A stretch of 64,000 bases of DNA from Sclerotinia nivalis (taxonomy: Eukaryota > Ascomycota > Leotiomycetes > Helotiales > Sclerotiniaceae): contig JAPEIS010000015.1 of NCBI GenBank assembly GCA_029531795.1, positions 496,001-560,000 of the forward strand, in the 5' to 3' direction. Positions 23,737 to 35,456 of this stretch are shown here, one piece after another. The notes beneath the pieces are model-generated. The model was not told the DNA's origin. It saw only the letters and a list, made by a program, of their open reading frames with translations, and made no database searches. How positions within the stretch are numbered: the stretch's first letter is position 1; each line of letters opens with the position of its first letter. The translations under genes were made by a program, and so were the position numbers.

Positions 23737-24827
23737 ATGAGCACCAACAACAACGAAGAAGAAATCCTAGTCACAAGTCGCAATAAAGCGCCTTCGATCA
23801 TCGATGTCAATTCCCATAACGAACGAATATTCGCTCAATTACCCGATATGATACAAGAAGCTCTTGTTTCTACCGAATGTAAGTCCATCATCTCGCGTTT
23901 CCCCTTCTCGAAATCTGGGAAATCCGTAAGGTTAATCAATCCACAGTTTCCGCACCAAATTTAAAAATCACTCGTGTACACAATGCGCGCACCATTGATT
24001 CTGGTTTCATGACCCAGCCAATATTCTACATAACGCGCAACCATGATTCGGGAATCAGTATGCCAAATATCAACGTAACGGACGAAAATATCCTCTCGAA
24101 ATTCGGCACCGAATTAACCGCCAATTTCGCGGATATAAAAGCGCATGGCTCAGCTGCTTTTTTCCAAAAAGATAATTTGAGTGATGAGGCAACATATTCG
24201 CTGTGTGCGTGTGCTACGGGTTATATCTGGGTGTACATATCACCGAGTAATATTGTTGATGAGAGGGAAGCTGCAGATGAGGGATGGGGGGAATTTTCGC
24301 AGGTAGATATACAGATCGGGACATTTGCGTTGCGGAAACGCGCGATTACTACGATTGAGATACCATGTTATTATCGCACTGGAAAAGTAGTGGCACATAT
24401 GAATGGGGACTTGGCATTATTGTGTTCGACGGTTCTTGCGAAGTATTTGAGATTTAGGATGGTGGGGTGTCAATATGAATATGCGACTGAGACGGCGATC
24501 AAGGAAACGCGGAAAGAATTGGCGCATTTACGGGTTGTGGATCCGGGGATTTTTAGGGGACTAGAAAAGATGTTGAGGGAAATTTGTACGAATGCACCTA
24601 TGCCGCCAACGAGTGTGGTGAGTCTTATTTCGAGGAGCATGATTAGGGGACGGTGGGAGGTTTGGGGGGATAGAAAGGTTTTGAGGAGGAAATATTCTTT
24701 GCCTGGGAGGGTTATGCAGAGTTTTGGGAAGGGGAATCTTGATCCCATTGATTTATTGAGTGAGAGCTATAAAACTTTGAGGATGGAAAAGAAGAGAAGT
24801 ACTATTGGTGATGCGGGCATCCCATGA
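23737..24827 (+). CDS. Uncharacterised protein (340 aa)
   Basis: Exons 23737-23878 and 23947-24827 encode 340 residues; the 68-bp intron uses GTAAGT and CACAG, and joining restores STEFSAPNLKITRVHNARTID across the junction. No signal peptide, membrane span or recognised domain. The middle has a compact-looking stretch with VDIQIGTFALRKRAITTIEIP; the C-terminal third is Arg/Lys-rich. The next gene converges on it with only 44 bp between stop codons, so transcripts probably overlap at their 3' ends. I recognise no family. Confidence 0.62.
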
Positions 24828-24871
24828 CATGACACCCTCCACGCACGAAAAGGAAAGTGAGGGATTTAAGT

Positions 24872-26838
24872 TTAAGAGACGGGAACCATTAGGCGGTCAA
24901 TATCTGGTCCTGCGTCATATATTAGCACAGGTAGATGTATTGGCGTACTGTTAACGAATAATGAACATCATAGACTTACCCCATCCAGAATTATACGACT
25001 CGAACTCAATGACATTTGCAGCCCCGCTCTTCAATGCGGTCGTCAAGACGCTTGTGCCAGGTGTATTACCATCCTCTGTCGGCAAAAACGCAATAATATT
25101 GCTGACTCCGTTGACTACAACGCTCGCATAGCGTTGTGTCGTATCCCCATTCAAATGATGAATTCGAATTGAGGTAGTTGTTGCTACGGAACTACTCACT
25201 CCGTTCATGGTCAACGTTCCCCCAGGACTAGGTCCACCAATATACCCGACTCGGACACCATCCGAGCAACCGGAACATGTGATATTTATGGCACCGTTAG
25301 CGAGGGTATTTGTGGCAGCTTCGGCTTCTAGCCATGTTTCGCTGGGGCCGGCGGTCCATGTTCCTGTCGCCGGGTTGATGATCCAATTGACTTCGTTGCT
25401 CTGTTCACGTTAACTTCTGGGCGGCTCTTTTGGACAATGGGTTATATACCATAGTTGCCTTGGTTCCGGAGATTGTCAAAGGGAGCCAGACGTAGGTCGA
25501 AGTCATAAGGTTGGATGATTGCCATCGATCTCCCATGTACCTGCAATTAATTAGCCCTATTTCCTACCAATAACTATGAAATATTTCCCAAGCGCGAAGA
25601 TGATCGAAAAGAAAACTTACATGACAACTCCATTGATATTAACCACAGCAGCCGTCTGACTGCTATAAGTATTTGTCCCAACTGTTGCAAAGTTGGACCA
25701 AGCAGACCAAGGCCCTGATAAATTCGTCGCTGTAGCGTAGACGTTATCGTTTGGAGCTGTTATAAGCAGACAGTCAATATTTTGAACAAATCAAAGGTCC
25801 AACATTGCCCATCCAAACGTTCCCAGGTGTAAAATAAGATTGCTGGGAAAACATTCAAAGGGCCGGGGATGAAAGAGATCGACTGCATACCCCATCCCGA
25901 CAAATGACTGGCAAACATAAAATAAGTATTGTCGCTCTTATATATGGCAGGAGCCTCATAATCAGCAAAGAGATAAACAGCTGAGACAACCGATGTGTAA
26001 TCAGCGGAAAGCTTGTCAATACGTAGACCGTTTGCTCGCTATATAATGATCAGAGCTATTTTGACGGAAAGGGGTGAGTGCAAATACATCTTCGCTCAAT
26101 AGATAACCTGTTCCATCGGTGTCTAACTCCTCGTTAGTGACTGAGGAGATGCGGAATGTCAATACTCTATACCTTTAAACACGTTGAGATCTCTGCTTTG
26201 GTAGCCCAATGGTTGGCTTGCTCCTCTGTTTTAATCTTCATTAGTCTTACTATCCCTTAAGTTTCTTTGAGATCATCGCCCTCCGCGATAATCGAATCAA
26301 TTAACTCACAAATATGTATAAGGTCCACAAACACTGCTGCTAGTTGCAACGCCCGCCTTTGCTTCGCCATAATTCGAAGAATCAATGTGCATCCACATGA
26401 CATATTTAGCTGTTGCATCATTGTACATTATGTGTGGACGTTCCACAACTCGATTGGGTCCCAAATCTCCAGACGATTGTAACGTAAGAAGATAAGAATT
26501 GAATTTCCAGTTCACAAGATCAGTGCTGGAGTAGCAATTGATTGACTGGAAAGCACTTCCATTGAGTTTATTCTCTCCGGCCCAATAACTGCGATTGATA
26601 AACGGTCAGTTTAGAAAGACAAGGAGTGTTTTTACTAACTAGGTCGAGCCGACTTGGATAATTCCACCTCCATGGGCTTGGATGTGTTGATTAATTCCAG
26701 AAGCTGTCCATGTTGCACCTGATACCTAGAAACGCATAAGCCTTCGCATTCACAATCAGAGGCGATCCATACAATTTGAAGAGAAGCAAGTACGTAACTG
26801 CTCCAAATGGAAAGTAGCAAAAAGACAGTATGCAACAT
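24872..26838 (-). CDS. Secreted GH43 (subfamily-24-like) exo-beta-1,3-galactanase with CBM35
   Basis: Ten reverse-strand exons: 26838-26773, 26725-26640, 26588-26310, 26225-26173, 26122-26088, 26038-25891, 25756-25621, 25540-25450, 25400-24980, 24909-24872, giving 450 residues. The frame closes at every junction. A signal peptide (MLHTVFLLLSIWSSYVLA) is followed by a five-bladed-propeller GH43 domain: QAHGGGIIQVGSTYYWAGE, VERPHIMYND, GASQPLGYQSRDLNVFKD, GYLLSEDRANGLRI, DYEAPAIYKSDNTYFMFAS. The last ~135 residues (ETWLEAEAATN ... VIEFESYNSGWGPDIDRLMV) form a CBM35-type module. This architecture is that of fungal exo-beta-1,3-galactanases acting on arabinogalactan side chains. Two exons are only 35 and 38 nt. 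Substrate is inferred from family architecture. Confidence 0.87.
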
Positions 26839-28149
26839 TTTGAAGATTTTGTGCTCAGTCAATGCACTGCTAAACAGGATTCGACATTCGGATTCGGATC
26901 AAGACTTCCTCTATATACCTCAGCCTGGATGCTCCGATCCAATCAAGCCTAAGTCCCGGCATAATCACCGGCGTCAAGTACCTGCTTGATTCAACCTACT
27001 GTATAACTCTTTTTGCGCTCCAATGATATGATTTGTGATTATTTGGTTTCCAAATTGTCATGCCATCGCGCCCATCGCCCACTATAAACCCCACAATATC
27101 TGTCCAAAATATGGGGTAAATCCACATGTGCGAATGAAAACACGAGTTACAAAAACAATGCCCAAGTAACATTCATTTAGCGGCAAAATTGGAAAATCTC
27201 ATGATGGGAAAATAGGCGCATCAAAGTTACATGAAATGACATCTTCTCGGGGACCTCGGAGGAACGAGAGAGCAGCAGTCGAGAGAGCTGCGGGAGAATT
27301 TTCGGGAGGTACTCTGTTTTTCTTTTACAAATCTCAACAACCACATCAAGAGAACTACCTCAATGTGATTAGATTTCTGCGGTTGAATCCTACTCTGGTC
27401 CACATACTGTATGGAAAATCTTTTTCCCTTTCAACCTCGGACCATGTAACAAGAACTCACGGTGATGGTACAAATCATCAGTTCCCCGCACGCCAGCTTT
27501 GATTTGTGGCTTGTTTTCCCGCTGCATTGTGGATCTTACCATCTCGGTATTTCATTTCCCGGGAAAAGCTTCAAATTTGGTCATAATACATTTCATGGAT
27601 AATGATACAAGAATCGAACAAGGCTATTGCGGGTGTCCGAAGCAAGAAGAAAGAAAGAAAGGCTCTGAATTGTATGAAGATCATAATATCACGTGTTAAA
27701 CGTAGCAATAGCCACCAACAAAAACGCTTTTCCATTTCCGTAAATAAATAACAGGAAAAACAAGACAAGAATAGAATGAAATTGAGATTGTTTTGCAGGT
27801 TTTTCGAAGATATGATGGAAATGTTGAAATGAAAATGAGAAATGAAACGAAACGAAACGAAAAGGTTCAAATTGCATTGGAATCACGTGCTGGGCCTGAT
27901 AATAGTACACTTATCTGCTTTAAGATTAGTGCGTCTTCTTTTCCAACACGACTCAAACCCAAGCTTGAGGTTCAAAACATTAAAACATCAGAGCATCAAA
28001 TAAAAAACCACCAACAATTACAGATATTTTCTCGTTTCTATTCATCCTTTCTGCATCAAATGAGAATCTTTCTCGAACTAAATTTCTAGTATCTTTATCA
28101 TCAACTCACACTGTGCTCACACACTGATCGACTTCATACCATTCGTGGC
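26839..28149. other. Intergenic, includes short purine repeat
   Basis: No gene seen. A short AACGA/AAACG repeat occurs near 27845-27862. Overlapping small frames at 27.2-28.1 kb have no consistent coding signal. Confidence 0.4.
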
Positions 28150-28870
28150 TGTGCTACTGCGGGTGACATACTTGAGAAATTGATCATTGACGATCAAATT
28201 GTATTGAAATGATGGCCAAGTCGATAGCCTTATCTTGATAACCTAGCCCAAGGCGCATCAAGATCATCAATTCTGTCTTCTCTGTGGACACAATTTCATC
28301 AATGCCGTTCAACTAAGGCTCAATATCACCTTGGCCCCAATGTTCATAGGAGGCGTCTATATCCAATTAGAAATTACCGTTGACGGTAAGGTTTCTTTTT
28401 AGCACGAACCATCACGGCATGCTAAATCAATACCGAAATATAAGCAAACTATTTTTAAACTTTCTTCGTTCTGTGAGAAGATTTCTTGGCAATCTAATTG
28501 CTGTTAACAATATAGGTCTCTGGCTTGAAGCTTCTAGACTCATGAAATGAGTTCTGTTGTCTTCGCTGGGTATATGAAGGGGCTTCCTTGAGCAGGACGT
28601 CCCGGCCAAGTCCCCGTCGATATATTCACTACCCTTTCACGTCGGTCTTCCATGTCATAAATCATATCTTATACTTCTTCTACGAACTTTAACGATCCTT
28701 AGAAGATTTTTGCTGTGGCATTGACATAGTCGGAATATTACGGAACACTGAGTCCCTCAAATACTGCATATGCTGCTGGGTTAGGCTGTTTGCCATCCTT
28801 AAAGCTACCCGGGAGCTCCCTGAAGCCAAGCCTTAGTAGTTAAATCCAACTTGGCTCCGACGAGTTCAAA
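28150..28870 (-). pseudogene. Decayed unrecognised gene with in-frame stops
   Basis: Read on the reverse strand, protein-like stretches appear in order: PSFKDGKQPNPAAYAVFEGL, then after a TAA a segment YSDYVNATAKIF, after further stops DMIYDMEDRRERVVNISTG followed by TWPGRPAQGSPFIYPAKT, then in a shifted frame EASSQRPILLTAIRLP, and finally SYEHWGQGDIEP, a TAG, and LNGIDEIVSTEKTELMIL. Stops at about six places and a frame change make this a dead gene rather than a multi-exon one. Most stops sit where Gln or Glu would fit, as expected for C-to-T decay. I cannot name the family. Confidence 0.5.
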
Positions 28871-29414
28871 GTACCGGGAGCTTGATGATCATCCTTTGGG
28901 TTGATGAGTGTCGCCTTGAGACCCTGATTGAGACTCCTCATCTGAAGTCTTTTATCTCTTGGTTTTCCACTTTTTTCAGTTTCGGGCATATTTTCATTGT
29001 TTCCTTTGTGTTACGACAGACTTGGCCATCGAAAGCTCCATTTGGTGTCGTTTTAATTATATTTTCGACATCTTGGATTCTTGGTAGTAATTACGAGACA
29101 AATGGGTCCACTGCAAGAAGATTATTGCCTCCAGTACCTGTGAACACGAAATCTTCAAAATGAGGTCGTCATCCCGCATCTGTCAAATACTTCTCCAAAG
29201 TCACTTTTCCTAACTTCATTACACTTTTCCTAACTTCAGTTAAACACATTAGAACACTAATACAACACGAACTGCTCTCTCGACGGAAGTAGTTGAATGT
29301 ATCTGTGTTTACCGAACTAACTCTCATTATCTCCTTGTTCTCACGTTTCAATTTTTTTTTATCCTCATAAAAACCTGAAAATCTAGACTGCTGGCTCAGT
29401 CCGACAGAGCCAAA
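28871..29414. other. Promoter-side spacer of the transporter gene
   Basis: No gene recognised. A directly repeated phrase, acttttcctaacttca, occurs twice near 29203-29240. Confidence 0.4.
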
Positions 29415-30681
29415 ATGGACTCTCCAAACATTTCCGGAAAAGATTTTAGAGAAGATGACGTTGAATATGCCTTCAAGGAAATGCCAGAAAAGGAAGAACC
29501 CATTCAGACACTTACTTTCTCGGAGCGATTAAAACATTTCACTTATGGTACCTAAACTCCAGGACTCCTCATATAATTTGCATTACTAACTTTTGAAAGC
29601 TTGGTATGCATGTACGATGTCAACAGGAGGAGTAGCCTTTACTCTCTCTGTCCTTCCCATCGAATCGGATGCACTCATCACACTCGGCAAAGCCCTGTTT
29701 GTTATCAATATCATGGTCTTTTTGGCTATCACCGGACTCATGATCACTCGCTTCATAATTCACCCTGGGACACTCACTCATTCATTCACGAACCCGCATG
29801 AAGGATTCTTTTTCGCTACAGGGTGGCTCACTTTAGCCACAATGATGACGAACACTACTGCATATGGTATTCCAAACACTGGCCCTTGGCTCATCGGTGC
29901 TCTTCGATTAGCTTTCTGGACCTATACCGTTTGTGCCACAGTTCTCGCCGTCGTGTACTACCACGTCCTTTTCACAGTCAAGAAACTTGACATTACCAAT
30001 GTCCTACCTGGTTGGGTTCTTCCAATCTTCCCTGCCATGTTAGTCGGTACTCTCGCGTCTGCCATCGCCAAAACACAACCTGTAGAATCCGCGGCACAAA
30101 TGTTGGTGGCTGGTCTCACATTTCAAGGTCTTGGAATGATTTTAGCTATCATGATGTATGGGATTTACTTTGGTCGACTTCTCACTTCTGGACTTCCTGT
30201 CGATGCTTCTCGACCTGCCATGTTCATTGCAGTTGGACCACCTTCTTTCACGGCTCTTGCACTCATTGGTATGGCCCAAGACGCGACAGTTACCAAAGTC
30301 TTTACCGAATACTACAATCTCCCAGGTATTACCAATCCAGCTGCGATTCCTGATATGTTACAACTCGGTGCTCTTCTTTCAGCGATCTTCCTCTGGGCTC
30401 TGGCATTTTGGTTCTTCGCCATCGCAACCTTTGCAGCAATTGAAGCATTTAACAGAAATGATTTCCATCTAAACTGGTATGCATATGTATTCCCAAATGT
30501 GGGGTTTACTATCGCGACTGTTAAGATCGGAGAAAGATTAAACAGCGGTCCAATACTAGGAGTAGGAACTGGGATGGGAGTTGTGCTATTCCTATTATGG
30601 ATTTCGATTGTATTTGCTCACATCAAAGCTGTTTCACAAAAGATGATAATGTGGCCCGGAAAGGATGAAGACGCTCACTGA
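29415..30681 (+). CDS. C4-dicarboxylate/malic acid transporter (TDT/SLAC1 family, Mae1-like)
   Basis: Exons 29415-29547 and 29600-30681 give 404 residues. After an acidic N-terminus of ~45 residues (LTFSERLKHFTYAWYACTM spans the intron) about ten hydrophobic segments follow, the layout of the tellurite-resistance/dicarboxylate transporter family that includes yeast malate permease Mae1 and plant SLAC1. Recognisable parts are STGGVAF, FFFATGWLTLATMM, WTYTVCATVLAVVYYHVLF, a cluster AVGPPSFTALALIGMAQ and FHLNWYAYVFPNVGFTIATV. The protein should move malate or related anions across the plasma membrane. The long frame appears to start at a TTG just before the intron end; the true ATG lies in exon 1. 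Confidence 0.9.
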
Positions 30682-31097
30682 AGAATTCTTGGATGCAATG
30701 ATAGGTTTTAGCGATAAGGTGTATAGTCATTCTTCACAAAAGCCGACCGTGGGACTTTGGCACCCTAAAGGTTTAATGGGCATAGAATAGGGGGCGTTGA
30801 AATTATAATTAGAAGGATACAGGCCATAGATCATATGTACATTGGACTGGTATAGAACTGGATGGGTGGAGTTTACATGTAATATTACAGATTTCTTTCA
30901 TTCAATATACAAATACCACAGGGTCCCTCACCAAAAATAAATGATCCGGGAATTTCCAACTATGTGATGAGTAAGTAATTGATAGATTTTGGTTGGACCA
31001 TTCTGCCCGGATCCATTCTGGCTGGACTTGTGATAAGTGGGTATAACTAAAACAACTTTCTCCCTTGGTTCAAGGGGCTGTGGAATATCATCGGGTT
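30682..31097. other. Intergenic, nothing recognised
   Basis: 3' flank of the transporter gene. No feature seen. Confidence 0.4.
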
Positions 31098-31562
31098 TCA
31101 CCATAGGAAAGAACTAAGAGCATTAAGCTCAAGCACATACTCGTGTGGAGGTTTGAGAATAACATCCCAAGAGTTTCCATATATAGGTCCAACACTGACT
31201 TGAAGCAGTAGATTCTTCATTCGTCTCACCAAATTCGTGAAGTTTTGCTTATCAATTAATTGACACAAATCAACTTTGGGATGATACCAACCAACAACAC
31301 ATGCTCGAGCCATGATAACAACAATGCATTCCTCCAGGACGGCCCCCAGTCTGGTGTTGGCATTTATCATTTATGTATCATTACGCTCATCCTGATCTGT
31401 GAGAAAAATCAATTGATTTATTCGAGGATTAATTACGGGAAGTGCCTGAAATATGTTGTTGGCTTGTTCATCATTTGTCCGGATAAACATAAGCGATCTG
31501 AACCCCTTCCCCCGACCGCCCCGCACTTTGATCGATATTGGAAAGTTGATGATCTTCATCAT
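31098..31562 (-). pseudogene. Possible decayed coding fragment
   Basis: One reverse frame is open for about 154 codons with a single TAA at 31371-31373 separating two ATG-started halves; the upstream half contains SLMFIRTNDEQANNIFQALP and the downstream half ARACVVGWYHPKVDLCQL. A single stop in this length could mark a recently disabled gene, but chance cannot be excluded and no family is recognised. Confidence 0.22.
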
Positions 31563-31846
31563 TCGGCATCAACCGGTAACTTTATTTGCACGGTTGAAGA
31601 TTTGTCTTTAATTACTTTGATACCCTGTCTAATGAGGGCCCCAAAGATCCGGGGTAATTGAAGCCGACAGCTTTGAGATTTTCGCGGCAATGCCCCACGG
31701 TACGAGGATCAAAAGTAAGGATGCAGGTACATAACGGATGACGATGTGAGTGACATGAGTATATGTCTAGAACCTCAATATTATAATTGAAAATTCAAAA
31801 TTGGAATGAGTTTGAGTACTCAACAGATATTGATCGCTATTTTTTC

Positions 31847-33685
31847 ATGATGATTTCATTGAAGGAATTTTCTTGGTTATTAGCACCTGTTTTTGTGCAA
31901 GCTGCCACGGTAAATTATTCAATACCTTCTACGGCACCTAGCAGTGCAGCAAAACTTGCTCCCGCTCCTGTGGGTTTATCGTATGTTTTTTTATTTCACA
32001 ATATTTCCAATTCGAATCTGAATTCAATGATCAATACTAACATTTTATCAGTTTCGAATTCTTTGCATATCCCGCATATTTCAAAAATGTTACAGCCACA
32101 AATCAATGTTTGGCGAATTTCAAAGATTTGAGTGGAACATGGCCTCCTATTCGAATCGGTGGTACTACACAGTATGTACATATCCTCAAGAAATGAAAAG
32201 TTATTGGCATTAATTGAAATTCATAGAGATCGTGCAACTTATGATTCAGATACAAATGCATATGTCGTTTACAATGTTAATTCATCTGTTGACGCACCAG
32301 CTTCATTAACATTTGGTCCTAATTTCATGAAACTTGCTTCTACATATTCTGGAACTGTTGTGTTGGGTATACTCCCTATTTTCTTTCATACTCTGAGGTG
32401 AAATACTTAACTGATCGTATTAATATCAAAGGACTTAATCGTGGCCTTAATAATATCACAAATACTATTGATGCAGCAAAATACGCAAAGGGCAGTATGA
32501 AAAATTTAAAGGCTATGGAACTTGGTAATGAGCCGGAATGTATGTTCATTTGTAACATCTCTCATCCTTTAATCAACACCACATCAAAAACAAATCTAAT
32601 CTTCCCACCCAGATTACGTGAGCGATGGCCAACCCATTGCCTTTCCCTCCTGGACTCCCGCCATCGACGCCGCCTCTCAAAACAACTGGGACATCCAAGT
32701 TGGAAAAGCTCTTCAAGCCACTAATTTCATTCAAGCTGGAAACTCCAATGCTGCACCACCTACTTGGGGAGCTGCGGAACTTATCGCTAGTGGAAATGCC
32801 ACTGTGAGAACTTATGTGAAGGATTATGCGCATCATAATTACCCAGGGGGAAATGTGCAGGCTTTGATGAGTCATAGTGGGATTGTTAGTAACTTGGAGC
32901 CGATTGGAACCGATGGAAAGGCTGCGAATGCTGTAGGGAAGGAATATGTTTTGGGAGAGACGAATTCAGGTTTGTGGTTCCCTTCTTTTGTATTCTGTTT
33001 CATCAGCTTCTTCTTATCCTGCCTTTTTTTTTAAAAATTCCCGGACCATCAAGTGAGAGAGGAGTTGAATAATCAAGAGAAGCTAACAATCTCACCCGTA
33101 GCCTCTGGCGGTGGTGCTGCAACCGTCTCTCCAACTTTCGGCGCAGCCATTTGGACTCTTGATTATGCTCTCCAAGCCACCGTTTTGAACATTACTACCA
33201 TATATTATCACCATGGAACCATCGGTGCCTGCTACTATTGTTGGTGGGGACAATACGACGCCGGTACTCCTTACTACGGAGCCTGGCTTGCAGCATCTGC
33301 TTTTGCCGGATCCTCTTACATCCAACAGATCGATGCCGGTACTACTAATTACGGTATTTACGTACTATATAACAGTAGGAAAGCCCCTGTAAAAGCAGTG
33401 TTGATCAACAGTGATTACTACGATAGAACAGGCACAAGAGGGAGTGAAACGTTTGTACTTGGAGGGTTGAAGGAGGGAAAAGTAACAAAGGCAAAGAGAT
33501 TGACGGCGGGGAGTGCGTTGAGTAGGGTTGATCAGGGATCTAATCCGTCGTTTGGAGGTCAGGTTGTTGCTAATGGTAGTTGTGTTATTGAGGGGGAGGA
33601 GACTTTTGAGAGGGTAAAGGTGGGGAGTGCTGGTATGGCTGACTTTACTGTTGCGGCGAGTGAGGCATTGTTGGTCTATTTTTGA
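31847..33685 (+). CDS. Second secreted GH79-family glycoside hydrolase
   Basis: Exons 31847-31980, 32052-32171, 32227-32366, 32432-32539, 32613-32969 and 33102-33685 give 480 residues. A signal peptide is visible (MMISLKEFSWLLAPVFVQA). GH79 landmarks read across introns are GLSFEFFAYPAYF, PPIRIGGTTQDRATYD, LGLNRGLNNITNT, the acid/base Glu in MELGNEPE, VKDYAHHNYPGG and the nucleophile Glu in YVLGETNS, followed by GAAIWTLDYAL and a C-terminal beta-domain. Beta-glucuronidase-type activity is inferred from family. It differs strongly from the GH79 at 14.4 kb in sequence and intron positions, so the pair is not a recent duplication. The last intron is 132 bp. An in-frame ATG at 31787 would put 20 residues before the signal peptide and is less likely. 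Confidence 0.87.
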
Positions 33686-34552
33686 GATGGATGATGGGAT
33701 GAGATGGGGACTGGGAGGGAAGGGATGATAGTTGAAATTTAGGGAGCCAGTGAATCGAAAACATATGAGCTGTACTCTACAATAACCTCTGAGACTTGCA
33801 GTGCGAGCACAGTGAATGGGTCGGTACGGTTCTAGGTGGCTGTACAACGGGTTCATTTGCAACTTAAGAGCTTCCTCGATCATTCTATGAATCTATCTTA
33901 AATCAAGTTAATCCAGTGACTTCCCTACAAATCCATCAAGACTACGACCAAAGTCGCAAACGTTCTATCCAAATCCACCAATATCAAAAGTCGTTTCCAT
34001 CATTCAACTTTACAACACTACTGTACCTCATCCATCAGTGTACAAAACTACAAAACAACTTTTCAATAGAAGTCCAGGTGTCAGGATCCTTTCAGGTCCC
34101 AAGACTGCTTCCACACTCGGGTCGCTGTGCAAAGTACAATACTACCTCGAGACAAACATTTTCTAAACAAACAAAGCCATCCAGCTAGATTTTAGGTAAG
34201 TTGCGAGACAACAGCATTATTCAAATCTCGTGTAAAAAAAAATTCTGGAGTTAACAAAGAAGTAAATGACTTCTTTGTCCAAATTCAATGTCTCAATGGA
34301 ATTTATCAAAGAACTAAACGGAACTTCTTTGTGAACATCAAATTACGAAATCCTGACACAGAAGCTATACAATGCCATTGAAAAATCTATAACATTCAGC
34401 AAATCAACCCCCATCACCACCCATTTCCATCCGATCAACCATCAATTCGATACCCCCTCAAACCAACATCTCCAAAACCTCAAACTAACCAATCTCTAGC
34501 ACACCTCGCCCACCCACCCTCAACCCCAAAATTCCCCACTCAAGCCAACAAA
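33686..34552. other. Intergenic, nothing recognised
   Basis: The frame at 33916-34188 has no features. The C-rich run before 34550 is likely 5' UTR of the next small gene. Confidence 0.4.
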
Positions 34553-34771
34553 ATGTGCGAAAAATTCATGTTTTACTACCAAGTATGCCAATTTGAATTT
34601 CTCCACAAATTTGAAAATTGTCCCAGGGCAGAGAAATCAGGAGTTCGTTGTTCAGAACCTTCTACGCGACCTTTCTCTGTGGGTATGAAATGTGGTAAGC
34701 TTGAAGAATGTGCTAGGTGTAAGGATGAGAAGGAGATGGAGGGAAAACCGAGGGGTAGGTATACGTATTAG
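34553..34771 (+). CDS. Small cysteine-containing protein (72 aa)
   Basis: An intronless 72-codon frame preceded by a long C/A-rich leader typical of fungal 5' UTRs. The protein is charged, has six cysteines (MCEKFMFYYQVCQFEF, ENCPRAEKSGVRCSEP, MKCGKLEECARCKDE) and ends KPRGRYTY. There is no signal peptide, so it is intracellular rather than an effector-type secreted protein. The pattern resembles small conserved fungal hypothetical proteins. Function unknown. Confidence 0.6.
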   Translation: MCEKFMFYYQVCQFEFLHKFENCPRAEKSGVRCSEPSTRPFSVGMKCGKLEECARCKDEKEMEGKPRGRYTY

Positions 34772-35373
34772 GAGCAGGTATATTATGTATTAGGAGCTCG
34801 AGGGAGGAGAAAGGAGGAGTGAAGATTTTCATTCGGAGCGATTTCTTGAGTTCTTCTTTAATGGCCTGGGGCCCGGCTTGCTGATGGGTAGATAGATAGT
34901 TTGTTCTTGAAGCGGTGCTTGAGAATGGGTGCTTGAGAATGAGAGATGTTTATATTCAGTTCACTTGTTTACTAGAACCCCTAAAAATGGACAAATAAAG
35001 ATAGATCGCAACTGTGTAAAAAAAAATATGATACTCGTGAAACTATATGCCACAAGATGAATAAACAGTAATGGAGACAAAAGTGACTGTTAAATTAACA
35101 AGAAAGGAATCTCGAGTGTAAAAGAAACCAGCACATCTCCACTGCTAGAATGGACGTTCCTGTGTAAATTTGATATATATTTCCCTATTGGTAAATCATC
35201 ATCTTAAACATTAGTAGATATTCTATCCTACTTGTATTAGTATTCTGCGTCCTATAGGTGATCTAAATATCATCCACTTTGCAACACCCTCCCCCCCTTT
35301 CCCCTCGATTATCATAACTCCTACAGGTACCCAAAAAACCTAAATCCTTCATCAATAAATGACTAAGCATCAC
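34772..35373. other. Intergenic, nothing recognised
   Basis: 3' flank of the small protein gene and upstream region of tRNA-Pro. No gene seen. Confidence 0.4.
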
Positions 35374-35456
35374 GGCCTGATAGTTCAGTGGTAGAATTCT
35401 TGCTTTGGGAATCCCAAAATTGTAAGAGGTCTCCGGTTCAATCCCGGATTAGGCCC
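35374..35456 (+). tRNA. tRNA-Pro (anticodon TGG) with 11-nt intron
   Basis: Folds as a complete cloverleaf: acceptor GGCCTGA pairs with TTAGGCC, D stem GTTC with GAAT (G-U closing), anticodon stem CTTGC with GTAAG, T stem TCCGG with CCGGA around TTCAATC. The anticodon loop reads TTTGGG with TGG at 35406-35408. Eighteen bases lie between the anticodon-stem strands, so 35410-35420 is an 11-nt intron after position 37. The discriminator is C. Confidence 0.9.

Noticed and set aside
27571..27910. Two overlapping Phe/Ser-rich reverse frames
   Set aside because: They derive from an A/G-rich low-complexity stretch read in reverse and have no coding signal.
29593..29599. Start of the malate transporter at its long exon
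   Set aside because: That start is a TTG inside the intron end; exon 1 with a proper ATG at 29415 joins in frame.
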